A DNA stretch of 64,000 bases from Pseudorhodoferax sp. Leaf274 (GCF_001422445.1 NZ_LMNA01000025.1:249061-313060), one strand, 5' to 3'; shown: positions 23,671 to 32,925, counted from the first letter of the stretch. Translations and numbers: made by a program. Notes: a model not told the origin generated them from the letters alone.

Positions 23671-24063
23671 ATGAAGCTCGCGCGTTCCGTCCTCGTCTTT
23701 GCCAGTCTGGCCGGTGGCCTGGTGTGTGGCCCGGCCTCTGCCAACGAGCCTTCCGAGACCACGCTGTCGGCGGCGGCCCGTGCCAAGACCAGCGCCAGCT
23801 GCCGCACCGGCGACAGCGGCTTCTTCCGCGACCAGGGCCTGGGCATGAAGCTGGCCAGCAAGCTCAAGTTCAGGAAGAAGCTGCTCAGCGAGCAGATCGA
23901 CGCGCGCGTGAGCAACGGCATCGCCACGCTGTCCGGTGGCGTCTCCAGCCAGCAGCACATCGTGCTGGCCCTCAACATCGCGTCGGACGTCGAGGGCATC
24001 CATTGCATCAACAATTTCCTGCGCGTGGGGCCGCCCCAACCGGCCCCCGACGCGCTGCGCTGA
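23671..24063 (+). CDS. BON-domain periplasmic protein
   Basis: A 130-residue secreted protein with a clear signal peptide (cleavage near GPASA-NEP). The mature part ends in one BON domain (about 62-118) with LLSEQIDARVSNGIATLSGGVSSQQH and VEGIHCINNFLRV, a phospholipid-binding fold seen in osmotic-stress proteins of the OsmY type. The single copy is short for OsmY, which has two. It stands alone, facing the lipoprotein gene that ends ten bases downstream. An envelope-stress role is likely but not shown. Confidence 0.85.
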   Translation: MKLARSVLVFASLAGGLVCGPASANEPSETTLSAAARAKTSASCRTGDSGFFRDQGLGMKLASKLKFRKKLLSEQIDARVSNGIATLSGGVSSQQHIVLALNIASDVEGIHCINNFLRVGPPQPAPDALR

Positions 24064-24072
24064 CAGCAGGCC

Positions 24073-24657
24073 TCAGCCGCCGTCGATGTCCTTGAGCATG
24101 GCCGTGCTGATGCTGGCCAGTTGCTTGTCGGTCATGGCCGAGAAGATGCCCTGCCAGGCGCTGCTGGACGTGCTGTAGCTGCGCGTGCCGACCGGCGTGC
24201 GGCCCGGGCCCACGTAGAAGGTGGCGTCCGCGTTCACGTAGGCGTTGCCCGTCATCGCGCCCAGGCCGTAGCGCGCGCCGGTGCTCAGGTAGCGGTAGTC
24301 CTTGACCTGCACCACGACCAGGGTGCTGCCGGCCGGCGTGGTCTGGGGCTCGGCCTCGAGATACTGGAACTGCTTGCCGGCGGTCCTGGCGGCCTCGGCC
24401 ATGGCATCGCGCCAGGCGCCGCGCAGCGCCTGCCAGTCCGAAGACCTGGCGATCTCGGGGCTGGCCGCGCGCACCACGAGCGCCACGCTGGCCTGGGCCC
24501 GCGCGGGCACCTGCAAGGCATTGGCAGCCGTGCCGGGCCGTTCGACGTTGGCGGCGCAACCTGCCAGAGCACCGGCCAGGGCCGCGCACAGGGCCAGCGC
24601 CGGCAGGCGCAGCCAGGAGGAAGACGATGGGTAGGAGGATGGATCGGGCGTGTTCAT
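24073..24657 (-). CDS. Outer membrane lipoprotein of unknown function (DUF4410-like)
   Basis: A 194-residue predicted lipoprotein. The signal sequence ends in the lipobox LAGC, with the lipidated Cys near residue 33. The mature protein has YLSTGARYGLGAMTGNAYVNADATFYVGP, a pattern seen in DUF4410-like lipoproteins, and ends in KQLASISTAMLKDIDGG. No enzyme motif is seen. The ATG at 24657 is preferred; an in-frame ATG at 24666 adds three residues. It converges with the BON gene. Confidence 0.75.
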   Translation of the reverse strand: MNTPDPSSYPSSSSWLRLPALALCAALAGALAGCAANVERPGTAANALQVPARAQASVALVVRAASPEIARSSDWQALRGAWRDAMAEAARTAGKQFQYLEAEPQTTPAGSTLVVVQVKDYRYLSTGARYGLGAMTGNAYVNADATFYVGPGRTPVGTRSYSTSSSAWQGIFSAMTDKQLASISTAMLKDIDGG

Positions 24658-24717
24658 GCGGGCCACTCTAGCGGCCCACCCTGCATGCCCTTGTCGGACG
24701 CGGCCTGAACCTGCCGC

Positions 24718-26073
24718 TCACTTCACCTGCTGGACCGTCTCGCCGGCCAGCAGGCCATGGTCGCGGATGTTCGCCCCGCGCCGGCGCCAGCCGCGCCAGC
24801 TGCGCAGCGGGTGGCCCAGCGAGATCATGTAGTAGATGGCCTTGAACATGCGCAGTGCGCCCCACAGCGGCGTCTTGCCGTAGATGTCGCCGGCCAGCAA
24901 CGACATCAGGGCCTCCTTCACGCGGAAGGGGTTGGCCGGGTACATGAACATCTCGCGGATGGTCGGGTTGGTCACGCGGTAGATGAACCACGAATACTCG
25001 CGCGGGCCCTTGCGCATCATGGCCTCGAAGGCGCGGCAGGCGGCCGGGTATTCGGCCGGCGCGTCCAGCGCCTTGGCCACGAGCCCGGCGCCGTCGAAGG
25101 CGCTGTGCATGGCCAGGTAGACGCCCGACGAGAACATCGGGTCGATGAAGGTGAAGGCATCGCCCAGAAGCACGTAGCGCGGGCCGGTGGCATGCGTGCT
25201 GCTGTACGAGAAGTTGCCGGTGGCGTGCACGGCGCCGTCGACCAGGGTCGCGTCCTTGAGCCGGTCGGCCAGCTCCGGGCACAGCGCGATGGTCTCGCGG
25301 AAGTATTGCTCCAGCGTCTTGGCGCCGCGCGCCTTGAGGTAGTAGGCCCAGCAGACCGCGCCCACGCTGGTGGTGCCGTCGGCCAGCGGGATGAACCAGA
25401 ACCAGCCGTGCGGGAACCAGCAGATGCTGATGTTGCCCTCGCGCTTGCCTTCGAGCCGGCGCACGTTGCGGAAGTGGCCGAACAAGGCCGTGCTGTTGTG
25501 CGCCGTGTTCTTCTTCTTGCTGCGCAGCTGGTTGGCCAGCAGCGTGTCGCGGCCGCTGGCATCGACCACGTAGCGCGCGCGGAACTGCCGGCGCGTGCCG
25601 TCGGCCAGCTGGGCCTGGGCGCTGGCGCCGTCGGCATCGAAGTCCACGCTGCGCACATGGCAGCGCTCCAGCGTGCGCGCGCCGCAGGCCGCCGCGTTGC
25701 GGAACAGCACCTCGTCCAGCTCCGAGCGGCGCACCTGCCAGGCGAACGGCATGTCCTTGTTGAAGGCGTCGGCGAAATCGACATAGCTGCAGTGCGCGTG
25801 CTCGGGCGAGACGAACTCGATGCCGTACTTGGGCATGCCGATGCGCTCGACCTCGGCGCGCACGCCGAGCTGGTCGAACAGCTGCACGTTGGCCGGCAGC
25901 AGCGATTCGCCGATATGAAAGCGCGGATGCTGCTCCTTGTCGACCAGCAGCACGTCGCGGCCCTGGCGCGCCAGCAGCGCGGCGACCGTGGAGCCGGCCG
26001 GTCCGCCGCCGATCACCAGCACGTCGCAGGCATCGGTCGGCTCGGGAGTGGAAACAGAAGGTGACAACGGCAT
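24718..26073 (-). CDS. FAD-dependent halogenase-like oxidoreductase, divergent from the pigment cluster
   Basis: A 451-residue flavoprotein of the tryptophan-halogenase superfamily. The FAD site is VLVIGGGPAGSTVAALLARQG (residues 18-38). HIGESLLP is followed by MPKYGIEF, which carries the lysine position conserved in halogenases, and GWFWFIP (223-229) is the WxWxIP signature. It could halogenate, or oxidise without halogen, an aromatic or polyene group. It is transcribed away from the ACP gene across a 179-base divergent region containing a large palindrome. Similar proteins accompany aryl polyene and xanthomonadin-type clusters. Activity is inferred. Confidence 0.85.
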   Translation of the reverse strand: MPLSPSVSTPEPTDACDVLVIGGGPAGSTVAALLARQGRDVLLVDKEQHPRFHIGESLLPANVQLFDQLGVRAEVERIGMPKYGIEFVSPEHAHCSYVDFADAFNKDMPFAWQVRRSELDEVLFRNAAACGARTLERCHVRSVDFDADGASAQAQLADGTRRQFRARYVVDASGRDTLLANQLRSKKKNTAHNSTALFGHFRNVRRLEGKREGNISICWFPHGWFWFIPLADGTTSVGAVCWAYYLKARGAKTLEQYFRETIALCPELADRLKDATLVDGAVHATGNFSYSSTHATGPRYVLLGDAFTFIDPMFSSGVYLAMHSAFDGAGLVAKALDAPAEYPAACRAFEAMMRKGPREYSWFIYRVTNPTIREMFMYPANPFRVKEALMSLLAGDIYGKTPLWGALRMFKAIYYMISLGHPLRSWRGWRRRGANIRDHGLLAGETVQQVK

Positions 26074-26119
26074 CGCGGCGGTGGCTGCAAGTGGCGACAG
26101 GAGGGAGCGGGATCATAAG

Positions 26120-26181
26120 ATAGCCACCCGGGGCTCCCGCCCGGCGCCCGGACCTGCCGGGCGCCGCACCCCGGTGGCTAT
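26120..26181. promoter_or_regulatory. Nested palindrome with divergent -10 elements at the pigment cluster
   Basis: The outer arms ATAGCCACC and GGTGGCTAT enclose perfect inner arms CGGCGCCCGG and CCGGGCGCCG around ACCTG. A -10-like TATACT starts at 26179 (plus) and a TATGAT lies at 26117-26112 (minus), facing the ACP and flavoprotein genes. No good -35 boxes are seen, which would fit an activator binding the palindrome. A joint control region for both directions is inferred. Confidence 0.45.
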
Positions 26182-26252
26182 ACTTCCGGCCCGCCGCAGG
26201 GTTGCCGCAGGGCCGGCGCCAAGCCCTTTGCCGCCAACAGACCCCTGACCGC

Positions 26253-26528
26253 ATGAACCCCACACAAACCGACCTGCAACGCGAAGTCGCGTCGCTCCTC
26301 GTCGAGGCACTGAACCTCGAGATGGCACCCGAGAGCATCGACCCGGCCGCCCCGCTCTACGGCGAAGGCCTGGGCCTGGACTCCATCGACATCCTCGAGG
26401 TGGCACTGGTGGTGTCGCAGCGCTACGGCTTCCAGCTGCGCTCGGACGACGAGGACAACGTGCGCATCTTCGGCTCGCTGGCCAGCCTGGCCGAACACAT
26501 CGCCGCGCACCGCGCGCCCCTTGCCTGA
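26253..26528 (+). CDS. Acyl carrier protein of the aryl polyene cluster
   Basis: A 91-residue carrier protein. The phosphopantetheine serine is in GLGLDSIDILEVAL (Ser at about 48), and the four-helix ACP pattern continues to FGSLASLAEHIAAH. It carries growing polyene intermediates between the cluster enzymes. The start at 26253 gives a normal ACP length. It is the first gene of the rightward arm; the next gene begins 13 bases after its stop. A second ACP is encoded in the leftward arm, matching aryl polyene clusters, which usually have two. Confidence 0.93.
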   Translation: MNPTQTDLQREVASLLVEALNLEMAPESIDPAAPLYGEGLGLDSIDILEVALVVSQRYGFQLRSDDEDNVRIFGSLASLAEHIAAHRAPLA

Positions 26529-26541
26529 GACGCGCGGCACC

Positions 26542-27219
26542 ATGCCGCGCGCGCTGTCCATGCCCGTTCGCATCCTGGCCATGCTGCTGCTCAGCGTGGC
26601 CTACATCGCTGCCTCGCACTGGCTCATGACGGCGGCCCCGGCCACGCCATGGAATGCCGTGCTGGTGCTGGCGCCCATGCTGGTGACGATCGCCTGGGGC
26701 GCCTGGCGCGGCGGCCAGCGGCCGCTGGCGGCGCTGAGCGCGCTGTCGGTGGTGGCGCTGTGCGTGCAGGCCAGCCTGCCGACGCCGCTGTCCTCGCAGG
26801 TGCTGTACCTGGCGCAGCACGTGGGCATCAACGTGTTCCTGGCGGTGGGCTTCGGCAGCACGCTGCGCGCGGGCCAGCAGGCGCTGATCACCACGCTGGC
26901 CGCGCGCGTGCACCGCCAGTTCACACCCGAGATGGCGGCCTACACACGCAAGCTCACGCTGGCCTGGACGCTCTACTTCGTCGCCATGGCGCTGCTGTCG
27001 CTGGGCCTGTACGCCTTCGCGCGTTTCGAGACCTGGGCGCTGTTCGCCAACGTGCTGACGCCGCTGGCCGTGGCCGCCATGTTCGGTGGCGAATACTGGC
27101 TGCGCTACCGGCTGCACCCCGACTTCGAACGCGCCAGCCTGGCCGACGCGATCCGCAGCTACATGCACAGCGGCAAGCCGGCCGCCGCGGCACAGCCCCA
27201 AACCGACACCCCGCCATGA
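26542..27219 (+). CDS. COG4648-type polytopic membrane protein of the aryl polyene cluster
   Basis: A 225-residue inner membrane protein with about six hydrophobic segments (for example RILAMLLLSVAYIAASHWLM, VVALCVQASLP and LTPLAVAAMFGGEYWLRYRL). Members of this family are found almost only in aryl polyene and xanthomonadin clusters; their function is not established. The ATG at 26542 is used; an in-frame TTG at 26521 would overlap the ACP gene and an ATG at 26560 is also possible. Its stop overlaps the adenylation gene by four bases. Confidence 0.82.
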   Translation: MPRALSMPVRILAMLLLSVAYIAASHWLMTAAPATPWNAVLVLAPMLVTIAWGAWRGGQRPLAALSALSVVALCVQASLPTPLSSQVLYLAQHVGINVFLAVGFGSTLRAGQQALITTLAARVHRQFTPEMAAYTRKLTLAWTLYFVAMALLSLGLYAFARFETWALFANVLTPLAVAAMFGGEYWLRYRLHPDFERASLADAIRSYMHSGKPAAAAQPQTDTPP

Positions 27220-28598
27220 CACTGGCCCCGCTGATCTCCGGCGCCGACCTGGACGCCCCCATCGCCTGGCGCGCCGGCGCACCGATCGCGCGGCGCCGCT
27301 ACCTGGCCGACGTGCAGGCCCTGGCCGCGCAGCTGCCGGCCGAGGGCGCGATGCTGAACCTGTCGGGCGACCGCTACCGCTTCGCCGTGGGCCTGGGCGC
27401 CGCCATGCTGCGCGGCCAGCCCAACCTGATGCCGCCCAACCACCAGCGCGAGACCGTGGCGCGGCTGCGCAGCCTGATGCCGCAGGCCTATGCGCTGGTC
27501 GATGCCGGCGGCGGCGAGGTCGCGCTGCCGCAGGTGCACTATGCCGATGCCGCCGATGCCGCCGATGCCGCCGCCCCGGCCGCCGGCCAGCCGCCCGCCC
27601 TGCCCCGCGCGCAACTGGCCGCCCACGTGCTGACCTCGGGCTCCACCGGCCAGCCGGTGCCGCACCCCAAGCTCTGGGGCCCGCTGGTGGACTGCACCGT
27701 GGCCGGCGCACAGCGCCTGGCCGAGCACCTGGGCCGGCCCGACCTCGAAGGCCTGAGCCTGGTGGCCACGGTGCCGCCGCAGCACATGTATGGCTTCGAA
27801 TCCACCGTGCTGATCGCGCTGCTGGGCGGCGCGGCCTTCGATGCCGAGCGGCCGTTCTACCCGGCCGACATCGCCGCCGCGTTAGCCCGGCTGCCGCGCC
27901 CGCGCATGCTCGTCACCACGCCCTTCCACCTGCGCATGCTGCTGGAAGCCGGCATCGCCCTGCCCACCGTGGACCTGGTCCTCAGCGCCACGGCGCCGCT
28001 GTCGCCCCAGCTGGCGGCCCGCGCCGAGGCCGCGCTGCACGGCCAGCTGGTCGAGATCTACGGCTGCACCGAGGCCGGCCAGGTCGCCACGCGGCGCACC
28101 ACCGACGGCCCGGAATGGCGCACCTACGCCGGCCTGGCGCTGTCGGGCGATGGCGAGCACAGCCAGGTGATGGGCGGCCACGTGGTCGTGCCCACGCCGC
28201 TGGCCGACATCCTGGACGTGCTGGAGCCCAGCCGCTTCCGGCTGCTGGGCCGCTCCAACGACCTCATCAACATCGCCGGCAAGCGCAACTCGCTGGCGCA
28301 CCTGAACTTCCACCTCAACAGCACGCCCGGCGTGGCCGATGGCGCGTTCTGGCTGCCGGCCGACGAGGCCGGCGAGGCCGACGGCGGGGTCGCGCGGCTG
28401 GTGGCCTTCGTGGTCGCGCCCGGCCTGTCGCAGGCCGCGCTGCAAGAGGCCGTGCTCGCGGGCCTGCGCCCGCGCGTGGACCCGGTGTTCCTGCCGCGCC
28501 GCATCGTGGCCGTGCCGGCGCTGCCGCGCGAGCCGTCCACAGGCAAGCTGCCGGCCATCGCCTTCGGCGCTTGGGCGCGGCGCCAGTTGGCCGGATGA
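27216..28598 (+). CDS. AMP-dependent acyl/aryl-ACP ligase of the aryl polyene cluster
   Basis: A 460-residue adenylate-forming enzyme, shorter than a typical acyl-CoA ligase. The P-loop-like LTSGSTGQPVPHPK, EIYGCTEAGQ and the late GRSNDLINIAGKRNS are the core motifs, and EPSTGKLP carries the catalytic lysine. In aryl polyene synthesis such an enzyme activates the aromatic starter acid and loads it on ACP. Residues about 109-118 contain an Ala/Asp tandem linker from a 9-bp repeat. It overlaps the genes on both sides by four bases. Confidence 0.9.
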   Translation: MTLAPLISGADLDAPIAWRAGAPIARRRYLADVQALAAQLPAEGAMLNLSGDRYRFAVGLGAAMLRGQPNLMPPNHQRETVARLRSLMPQAYALVDAGGGEVALPQVHYADAADAADAAAPAAGQPPALPRAQLAAHVLTSGSTGQPVPHPKLWGPLVDCTVAGAQRLAEHLGRPDLEGLSLVATVPPQHMYGFESTVLIALLGGAAFDAERPFYPADIAAALARLPRPRMLVTTPFHLRMLLEAGIALPTVDLVLSATAPLSPQLAARAEAALHGQLVEIYGCTEAGQVATRRTTDGPEWRTYAGLALSGDGEHSQVMGGHVVVPTPLADILDVLEPSRFRLLGRSNDLINIAGKRNSLAHLNFHLNSTPGVADGAFWLPADEAGEADGGVARLVAFVVAPGLSQAALQEAVLAGLRPRVDPVFLPRRIVAVPALPREPSTGKLPAIAFGAWARRQLAG

Positions 28599-28924
28599 CG
28601 GACGCCGCCGCGCCGCGCAGCCTGCCGCTGCACATCCCGGCCGACCACCCGGCCTTCGCCGGCCATTTCCCGGGGCAGCCGCTGCTGCCCGGCGTGTCGC
28701 TGCTGGCCGCGGTGCTGGAGGCCGTGCTGGCCGACCCCGCGCTGGCCGCGCGCGTGGGCCCCTCGCCCCGCCTTGCCAACGCCAAGTTCCTGGCGCCCGT
28801 GCGGCCCGGTGCCGCGCTGGAAATCCGGCTGGAGGGCAGCGGGCGCGGACTGCGCTTCGCGGTGTGCGACCTGTCCAGGGACGCGCGCGTCGCAGCCAGC
28901 GGCGTGTTCGAAGCCACGCCATGA
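28595..28924 (+). CDS. Hotdog-fold 3-hydroxyacyl-ACP dehydratase-like protein (first)
   Basis: A 109-residue hotdog-fold protein. HPAFAGHFPGQPLLPGV contains the dehydratase His and the conserved Gly/Pro loop of the FabZ/FabA-like aryl polyene dehydratases; LANAKFLAPVRPGAALEI completes the fold. It would remove water from 3-hydroxyacyl-ACP to give the trans double bond. It is shorter than FabZ, as is usual in these clusters. It is coupled by four-base overlaps to the ligase before it and the acyltransferase after it. Confidence 0.87.
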   Translation: MTDAAAPRSLPLHIPADHPAFAGHFPGQPLLPGVSLLAAVLEAVLADPALAARVGPSPRLANAKFLAPVRPGAALEIRLEGSGRGLRFAVCDLSRDARVAASGVFEATP

Positions 28925-29946
28925 GCGAAGTGCAGGGCCGCTCCCAGCAAGCCCGCTCCGCCGCGGGCAGCGGCGAAGCGGGCGCCGCCGGAAACCTCGG
29001 CGCCGCATCCCCCGCTCCTCCAGCCGACTGGGCGACCCAGCGCGAACGCAGCAACCTGTGGGTGCTGCGCTTGATGGGCGCGATCGCCGTCTACGCCGGC
29101 CGGCCGCTGGCGCGGCTGGTGCTGCACCCGATCGCGCTGTACTTCCTGGTCGCCAACGGTCCGGCGCGCCGCGCCTCGCGGGCCTACCTGGCGCGCGCGC
29201 TGCAGCGGCCGGCCGGCTGGCGCGACAGCTACCGCCACATCCACAGCTTCGCCGCGACGGTGCTGGACCGCGTCTACTTCCTGAAGGGCCGGCTGGCGCA
29301 GTTCGAGATCGAGAGCCACAACGTGGCCGCGGTCGAGGCCGTGCTGGCCGAGGGCCAGGGCGTGATGCTGCTGGGCGCGCACCTGGGCAGCTTCGAGGCC
29401 CTGCGCGCCGGCGCGCAGAGCGTGGGCACGCGCGCGGCCATGCTCATGTACGAGGACAACGCGCGCCTGATCAGCGCCACGCTGCGTGCCATCGCGCCCG
29501 ACGTGCAACTGCACACCATCGCGCTGGGCCGGCCCGGCGCCATGCTGGCGCTGCGCCGCTGGCTGGCCGACGGCGGCATGGCCGGCCTGCTGGCCGACCG
29601 CACGCTGCCCGGCCATTCGGGCCGCTCGCGCACGCTGGTGCTGCCCTTCCTGGGCCAGCCGGCGCCGTTCTCCGACGGCCCGCTGCGGCTGGCGGCGCTG
29701 CTGCGCCAGCGCGTGTTCTTCATGGCGGGCCTGTACCACGGCGGGCAGCGCTACAGCCTGTGCTTCGAGCCGCTGGCCGACTTTCGCACCACGTCCGGCC
29801 CGGCCCTGGAAGCGCAGATCCAGGCCGCGGTGCAGCGCTATGTGGCGCTGCTGGAATCCACCTGCCGCGCAGCACCGTACAACTGGTTCAACTTCTATGA
29901 CTTCTGGGCGAGCGATGCCACATCCACTTCCGCCACACCGGATTGA
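28921..29946 (+). CDS. LpxL/HtrB-like acyltransferase of the aryl polyene cluster
   Basis: A 341-residue membrane-associated acyltransferase of the lysophospholipid/lipid A acyltransferase superfamily. GVMLLGAHLGSFEAL carries the catalytic HxxxxE-type motif and LADRTLPGHSGRSRTLVLPFLG a substrate loop. A hydrophobic segment lies near residues 85-100. It is expected to transfer the finished polyene to a lipid anchor, or to load an acyl group. Residues 1-36 form an odd Ser/Ala/Gly-rich lead. The next gene starts 32 bases before its stop. Confidence 0.86.
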   Translation: MSEVQGRSQQARSAAGSGEAGAAGNLGAASPAPPADWATQRERSNLWVLRLMGAIAVYAGRPLARLVLHPIALYFLVANGPARRASRAYLARALQRPAGWRDSYRHIHSFAATVLDRVYFLKGRLAQFEIESHNVAAVEAVLAEGQGVMLLGAHLGSFEALRAGAQSVGTRAAMLMYEDNARLISATLRAIAPDVQLHTIALGRPGAMLALRRWLADGGMAGLLADRTLPGHSGRSRTLVLPFLGQPAPFSDGPLRLAALLRQRVFFMAGLYHGGQRYSLCFEPLADFRTTSGPALEAQIQAAVQRYVALLESTCRAAPYNWFNFYDFWASDATSTSATPD

Positions 29947-30514
29947 ACGCCGCGGCCTGCTGCTGGCGCTGGCCGCCTGGCCGCTCGCGCTGCCGCTGGG
30001 CGCGCGCGCGCAGGTCTTCGACCTCGTGCAGCTGATGCGCCTGCTGGCCCAGGTGCAGTCCGGCGAGGCCAGCTTCGTTGAGCAGCGCCACTCCAGCGTG
30101 CTCGACCGGCCGGTCGAAAGCACGGGCCGGCTGTCGTTCCAGGCGCCGGACCGCTTCACGCGCGAGACGCTCAGGCCGCGCAGCGAAAGCATCAGCGTGG
30201 TCGGCAACGAGGTGACCATGCGCCAGGGCAGCCGCAGCCGCACCGTGCAGCTGGACAGCGTGCCCGAGGCCGCCGTGATCGTCGAGGCCATCCGCGGCAC
30301 GCTCACCGGCAACCGCGAGGCCATCGAGCGCCATTTCGAGACCCAGGTCGGCGGCTCGCCGGGCAGCTGGCAGCTGCTGCTGGCGCCGCGCGACCCGGGC
30401 CTGCGCAAGCTGGTCGTGCAGGTCGCGATCCAGGGCCGGCAGTCGGCACCGCGCGAGATCACGATCTCCATGGCCGACGGCGACTATTCCGTCATGCGGA
30501 TCACGCCGCAATGA
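29915..30514 (+). CDS. LolA-like periplasmic lipid carrier protein
   Basis: A 199-residue exported protein. The signal peptide starts with ERRGLLLALAAWPLALPLGARA. The mature part has the LolA-type strands GEASFVEQRHSSVLDRPVESTGRLSFQAPDRFTRET. In aryl polyene clusters a LolA-like protein is thought to carry the lipid-linked pigment across the periplasm to the outer membrane. The ATG at 29915 lies inside the preceding gene, an unusually long 32-base overlap. It precedes the MMPL exporter, its likely partner. Confidence 0.87.
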   Translation: MPHPLPPHRIERRGLLLALAAWPLALPLGARAQVFDLVQLMRLLAQVQSGEASFVEQRHSSVLDRPVESTGRLSFQAPDRFTRETLRPRSESISVVGNEVTMRQGSRSRTVQLDSVPEAAVIVEAIRGTLTGNREAIERHFETQVGGSPGSWQLLLAPRDPGLRKLVVQVAIQGRQSAPREITISMADGDYSVMRITPQ

Positions 30515-30527
30515 GCGCACGGGCCCC

Positions 30528-32912
30528 GTGCTGATGCGCCACGTGCACCGCTTGCGCCACACCGCCCTGCTGCTCTGGCTGGTGTTCGTGCTGGCCGCGG
30601 CGGCCATCACCGCGCGCACGCATTACGTGGCCGACCTGTCGGCCTTCCTGCCGCGCAACCCGAGCGCCGAGCAGGCCGTATTGCTGGACCAGCTGCAAAG
30701 CGGCGTGGCCTCGCGGCTGGTGCTGGTCGGCATCGCCGGCGGCAGCGCCGAGCAGCGCGCCCAGGCTTCGCTGCGGCTGGGCCAGGCGCTGCGCGCCAGC
30801 GGTGCCTTCGACGCCGTGCACAACGGCGACAACAGCGGCCTGGCCGACACCGCGCAGTTCCTGTTCGCCAACCGCTACCTGCTGAGCCCCGGGGTCGACG
30901 CCCAGCGCTTCACGGCCGAGGGGCTGCGCGAGGGCATCGACGAGACCACCGGCCTGCTGGGCACGCCGGCCGGCAGCCTGGTCAAGCCCATCCTGCTGCG
31001 CGACCCCACGGGCGAGACACTGCGCATGGCCGAGCACATGCTGCCGGCGCAGGCGCCGCGCAGCGAAGGCGGCGTCTGGGTCGCGCGCGACGGCCAGCGC
31101 GCCGTGCTGCTGGCCACCACCCACGCCGACGGCAGCGACCTGGACGGCCAGGAGCGCGCGCTGGAACTGGTGCGCACCCGTTTCGCGCCCGACGCGGCGG
31201 CCGGCCTGCAGCTGCAGGTCTCGGGCGCCGGCACCTTCGCGGTCGCCTCGCGCGCGCAGATCAAGACCGAGGTCGAGCGGCTGGCGCTGGCCGGCGGCGT
31301 GATCGTGGTCGGCCTGCTGCTGCTGTCCTTCGGCGGCTCGCTGCGCACCCTGTTCACGGCGCTGCTGCCGGTCAGCACCGGCGTGCTGGCCGGCATCGCC
31401 GCCGTCAGCCTGGTGTTCGGCAACGTGCACGGCATCACGCTGGGCTTCGGCACCACGCTGATCGGCGAGGCGGTGGACTACGCCATCTACTACCTGATCC
31501 AGGCGCGCGGGGGTGCCGGTGGCGCCGGACCGGCCGGCGGCGCCCGGCTGTGGCTGCGCGCGAGCTGGCCGACCGTGCGCCTGGGCCTGTGGACCTCGCT
31601 GTGCGGCTTTGCCGCGCTGCTGTTCTCCGGCTTTCCGGGGCTGGCGCAGCTGGGCCTGTTCTCCATCGCCGGCCTGGCCGGCGCGGCGCTGACCACGCGC
31701 TTCGTGCTGACCACCATCGCCCCCAAGGGTGCGCCCGGCATGGGCCTGCGCCGCCACCTGGGCCGCGCCCTGGCCGCCGCCATGCCGGTGCTGCAGCGCC
31801 TGCGCTGGCCGCTGGCCGCGTTGGCCGTGGCGGCGGCGCTGGCGCTGGCCTGGATGCCCTCGCCCTGGCGCGGCGACCTGGCGGCGCTGAGCCCGGTCGG
31901 CGACGAGAAGATGGCACTGGACGCCGCGCTGCGCGCCGACCTGGGCGCCAGCGATCCGGGCGTGGTGGTGGCCGTGTCGGCCGCCGACGAGGCCGGCGTG
32001 CTGCAGGCCGCCGAGGCGGCCGGCCAGCGGCTGGACCGGCTGGTGGCCGACGGCCAGCTCGCCGGCTACGCCTCGCCGGCGCGCCTGCTGCCCAGCCCGG
32101 CCGTGCAGCAGGCCCGGCGCGACGCGCTGCCCGATGCCGACGCGCTGCGCACGCGGCTGCAGCAGGCCACGGCCGACGGCCCCATCGCCGCCGCACGCCT
32201 GCAGCCCTTCCTGGACGACGTGGCCCGGGCGCGCACCCAGCCGCTGCTGACCCGCGCCACGCTGGACGGCACCGCGCTCGCGGCGGCCTTCGATGCGCTG
32301 ATCGTGCCCGGCCAGGGCGCACGCCCCTGGCGCGGCCTGCTGACGTTGAACCAGGGCACGCGCCCGCTGGACCAGGCCGCGCTGCGCGCCGCCTTCGCCG
32401 ACATGCCGCAGGTGCAGATCGTCGACATCACCGGCGAGCTGCGCGGCATGTACGCGCGCTACCTGCACGAGGCCGGCGTGCAGGCCGGCTTCGGCGCGCT
32501 GGCGCTGTGCCTGGTGCTGCTGGCGCACCTGCGCTCATGGGCACGGCTGTGGCGCATCGCGCAGTCGGTCGGCGCAGCGGCGCTGATCGTCATCGCCACG
32601 CTGGCGCTGGCCGGCGTGGAGCTGGGCATCCTGCACCTGGTCGGCCTGCTGCTGACGGTGGCGATCGGCTCCAACTACGCCTTGTTCTTCGACCAGTTGC
32701 GCACCGACGGGCCGGCGCAGCCGATCGACCACGACATGCTGGCCTCGCTGGCGCTGGCCAACGTGACGGCCGCCACCTCGTTCTTCCTGCTGGCGCTCTC
32801 GGACATCCCGACGCTGAACGCGCTGGGCCAGGTGGTGGCGCCCGGCATCGTGCTGTGCCTGCTGCTGTCCGCGGCCTTCATTCCTACACGGCCGGCCAGG
32901 CCCAGCGTGTAA
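30528..32912 (+). CDS. MMPL/RND-type exporter of the aryl polyene cluster
   Basis: A 794-residue inner membrane transporter with the twelve-segment MMPL plan: one N-terminal helix, a periplasmic loop (about 30-240), a block of helices (about 250-420), a second loop (about 430-630) and a final block. GFGTTLIGEAVDYAIYYL and LTVAIGSNYALFFDQLR are the family-typical helix pairs with charged residues used in proton coupling. It likely moves the lipid-bound polyene from the inner membrane. The start may be GTG 30528 or ATG 30534. Confidence 0.9.
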   Translation: MLMRHVHRLRHTALLLWLVFVLAAAAITARTHYVADLSAFLPRNPSAEQAVLLDQLQSGVASRLVLVGIAGGSAEQRAQASLRLGQALRASGAFDAVHNGDNSGLADTAQFLFANRYLLSPGVDAQRFTAEGLREGIDETTGLLGTPAGSLVKPILLRDPTGETLRMAEHMLPAQAPRSEGGVWVARDGQRAVLLATTHADGSDLDGQERALELVRTRFAPDAAAGLQLQVSGAGTFAVASRAQIKTEVERLALAGGVIVVGLLLLSFGGSLRTLFTALLPVSTGVLAGIAAVSLVFGNVHGITLGFGTTLIGEAVDYAIYYLIQARGGAGGAGPAGGARLWLRASWPTVRLGLWTSLCGFAALLFSGFPGLAQLGLFSIAGLAGAALTTRFVLTTIAPKGAPGMGLRRHLGRALAAAMPVLQRLRWPLAALAVAAALALAWMPSPWRGDLAALSPVGDEKMALDAALRADLGASDPGVVVAVSAADEAGVLQAAEAAGQRLDRLVADGQLAGYASPARLLPSPAVQQARRDALPDADALRTRLQQATADGPIAAARLQPFLDDVARARTQPLLTRATLDGTALAAAFDALIVPGQGARPWRGLLTLNQGTRPLDQAALRAAFADMPQVQIVDITGELRGMYARYLHEAGVQAGFGALALCLVLLAHLRSWARLWRIAQSVGAAALIVIATLALAGVELGILHLVGLLLTVAIGSNYALFFDQLRTDGPAQPIDHDMLASLALANVTAATSFFLLALSDIPTLNALGQVVAPGIVLCLLLSAAFIPTRPARPSV

Positions 32913-32925
32913 ATTGCTCGCCGCC

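Noticed and set aside
27544-27573. Tandem 9-bp GCC-GAT-GCC repeat
   Set aside because: It lies inside the adenylation gene and simply encodes an Ala/Asp linker in frame; no sign of a regulatory or mobile repeat.
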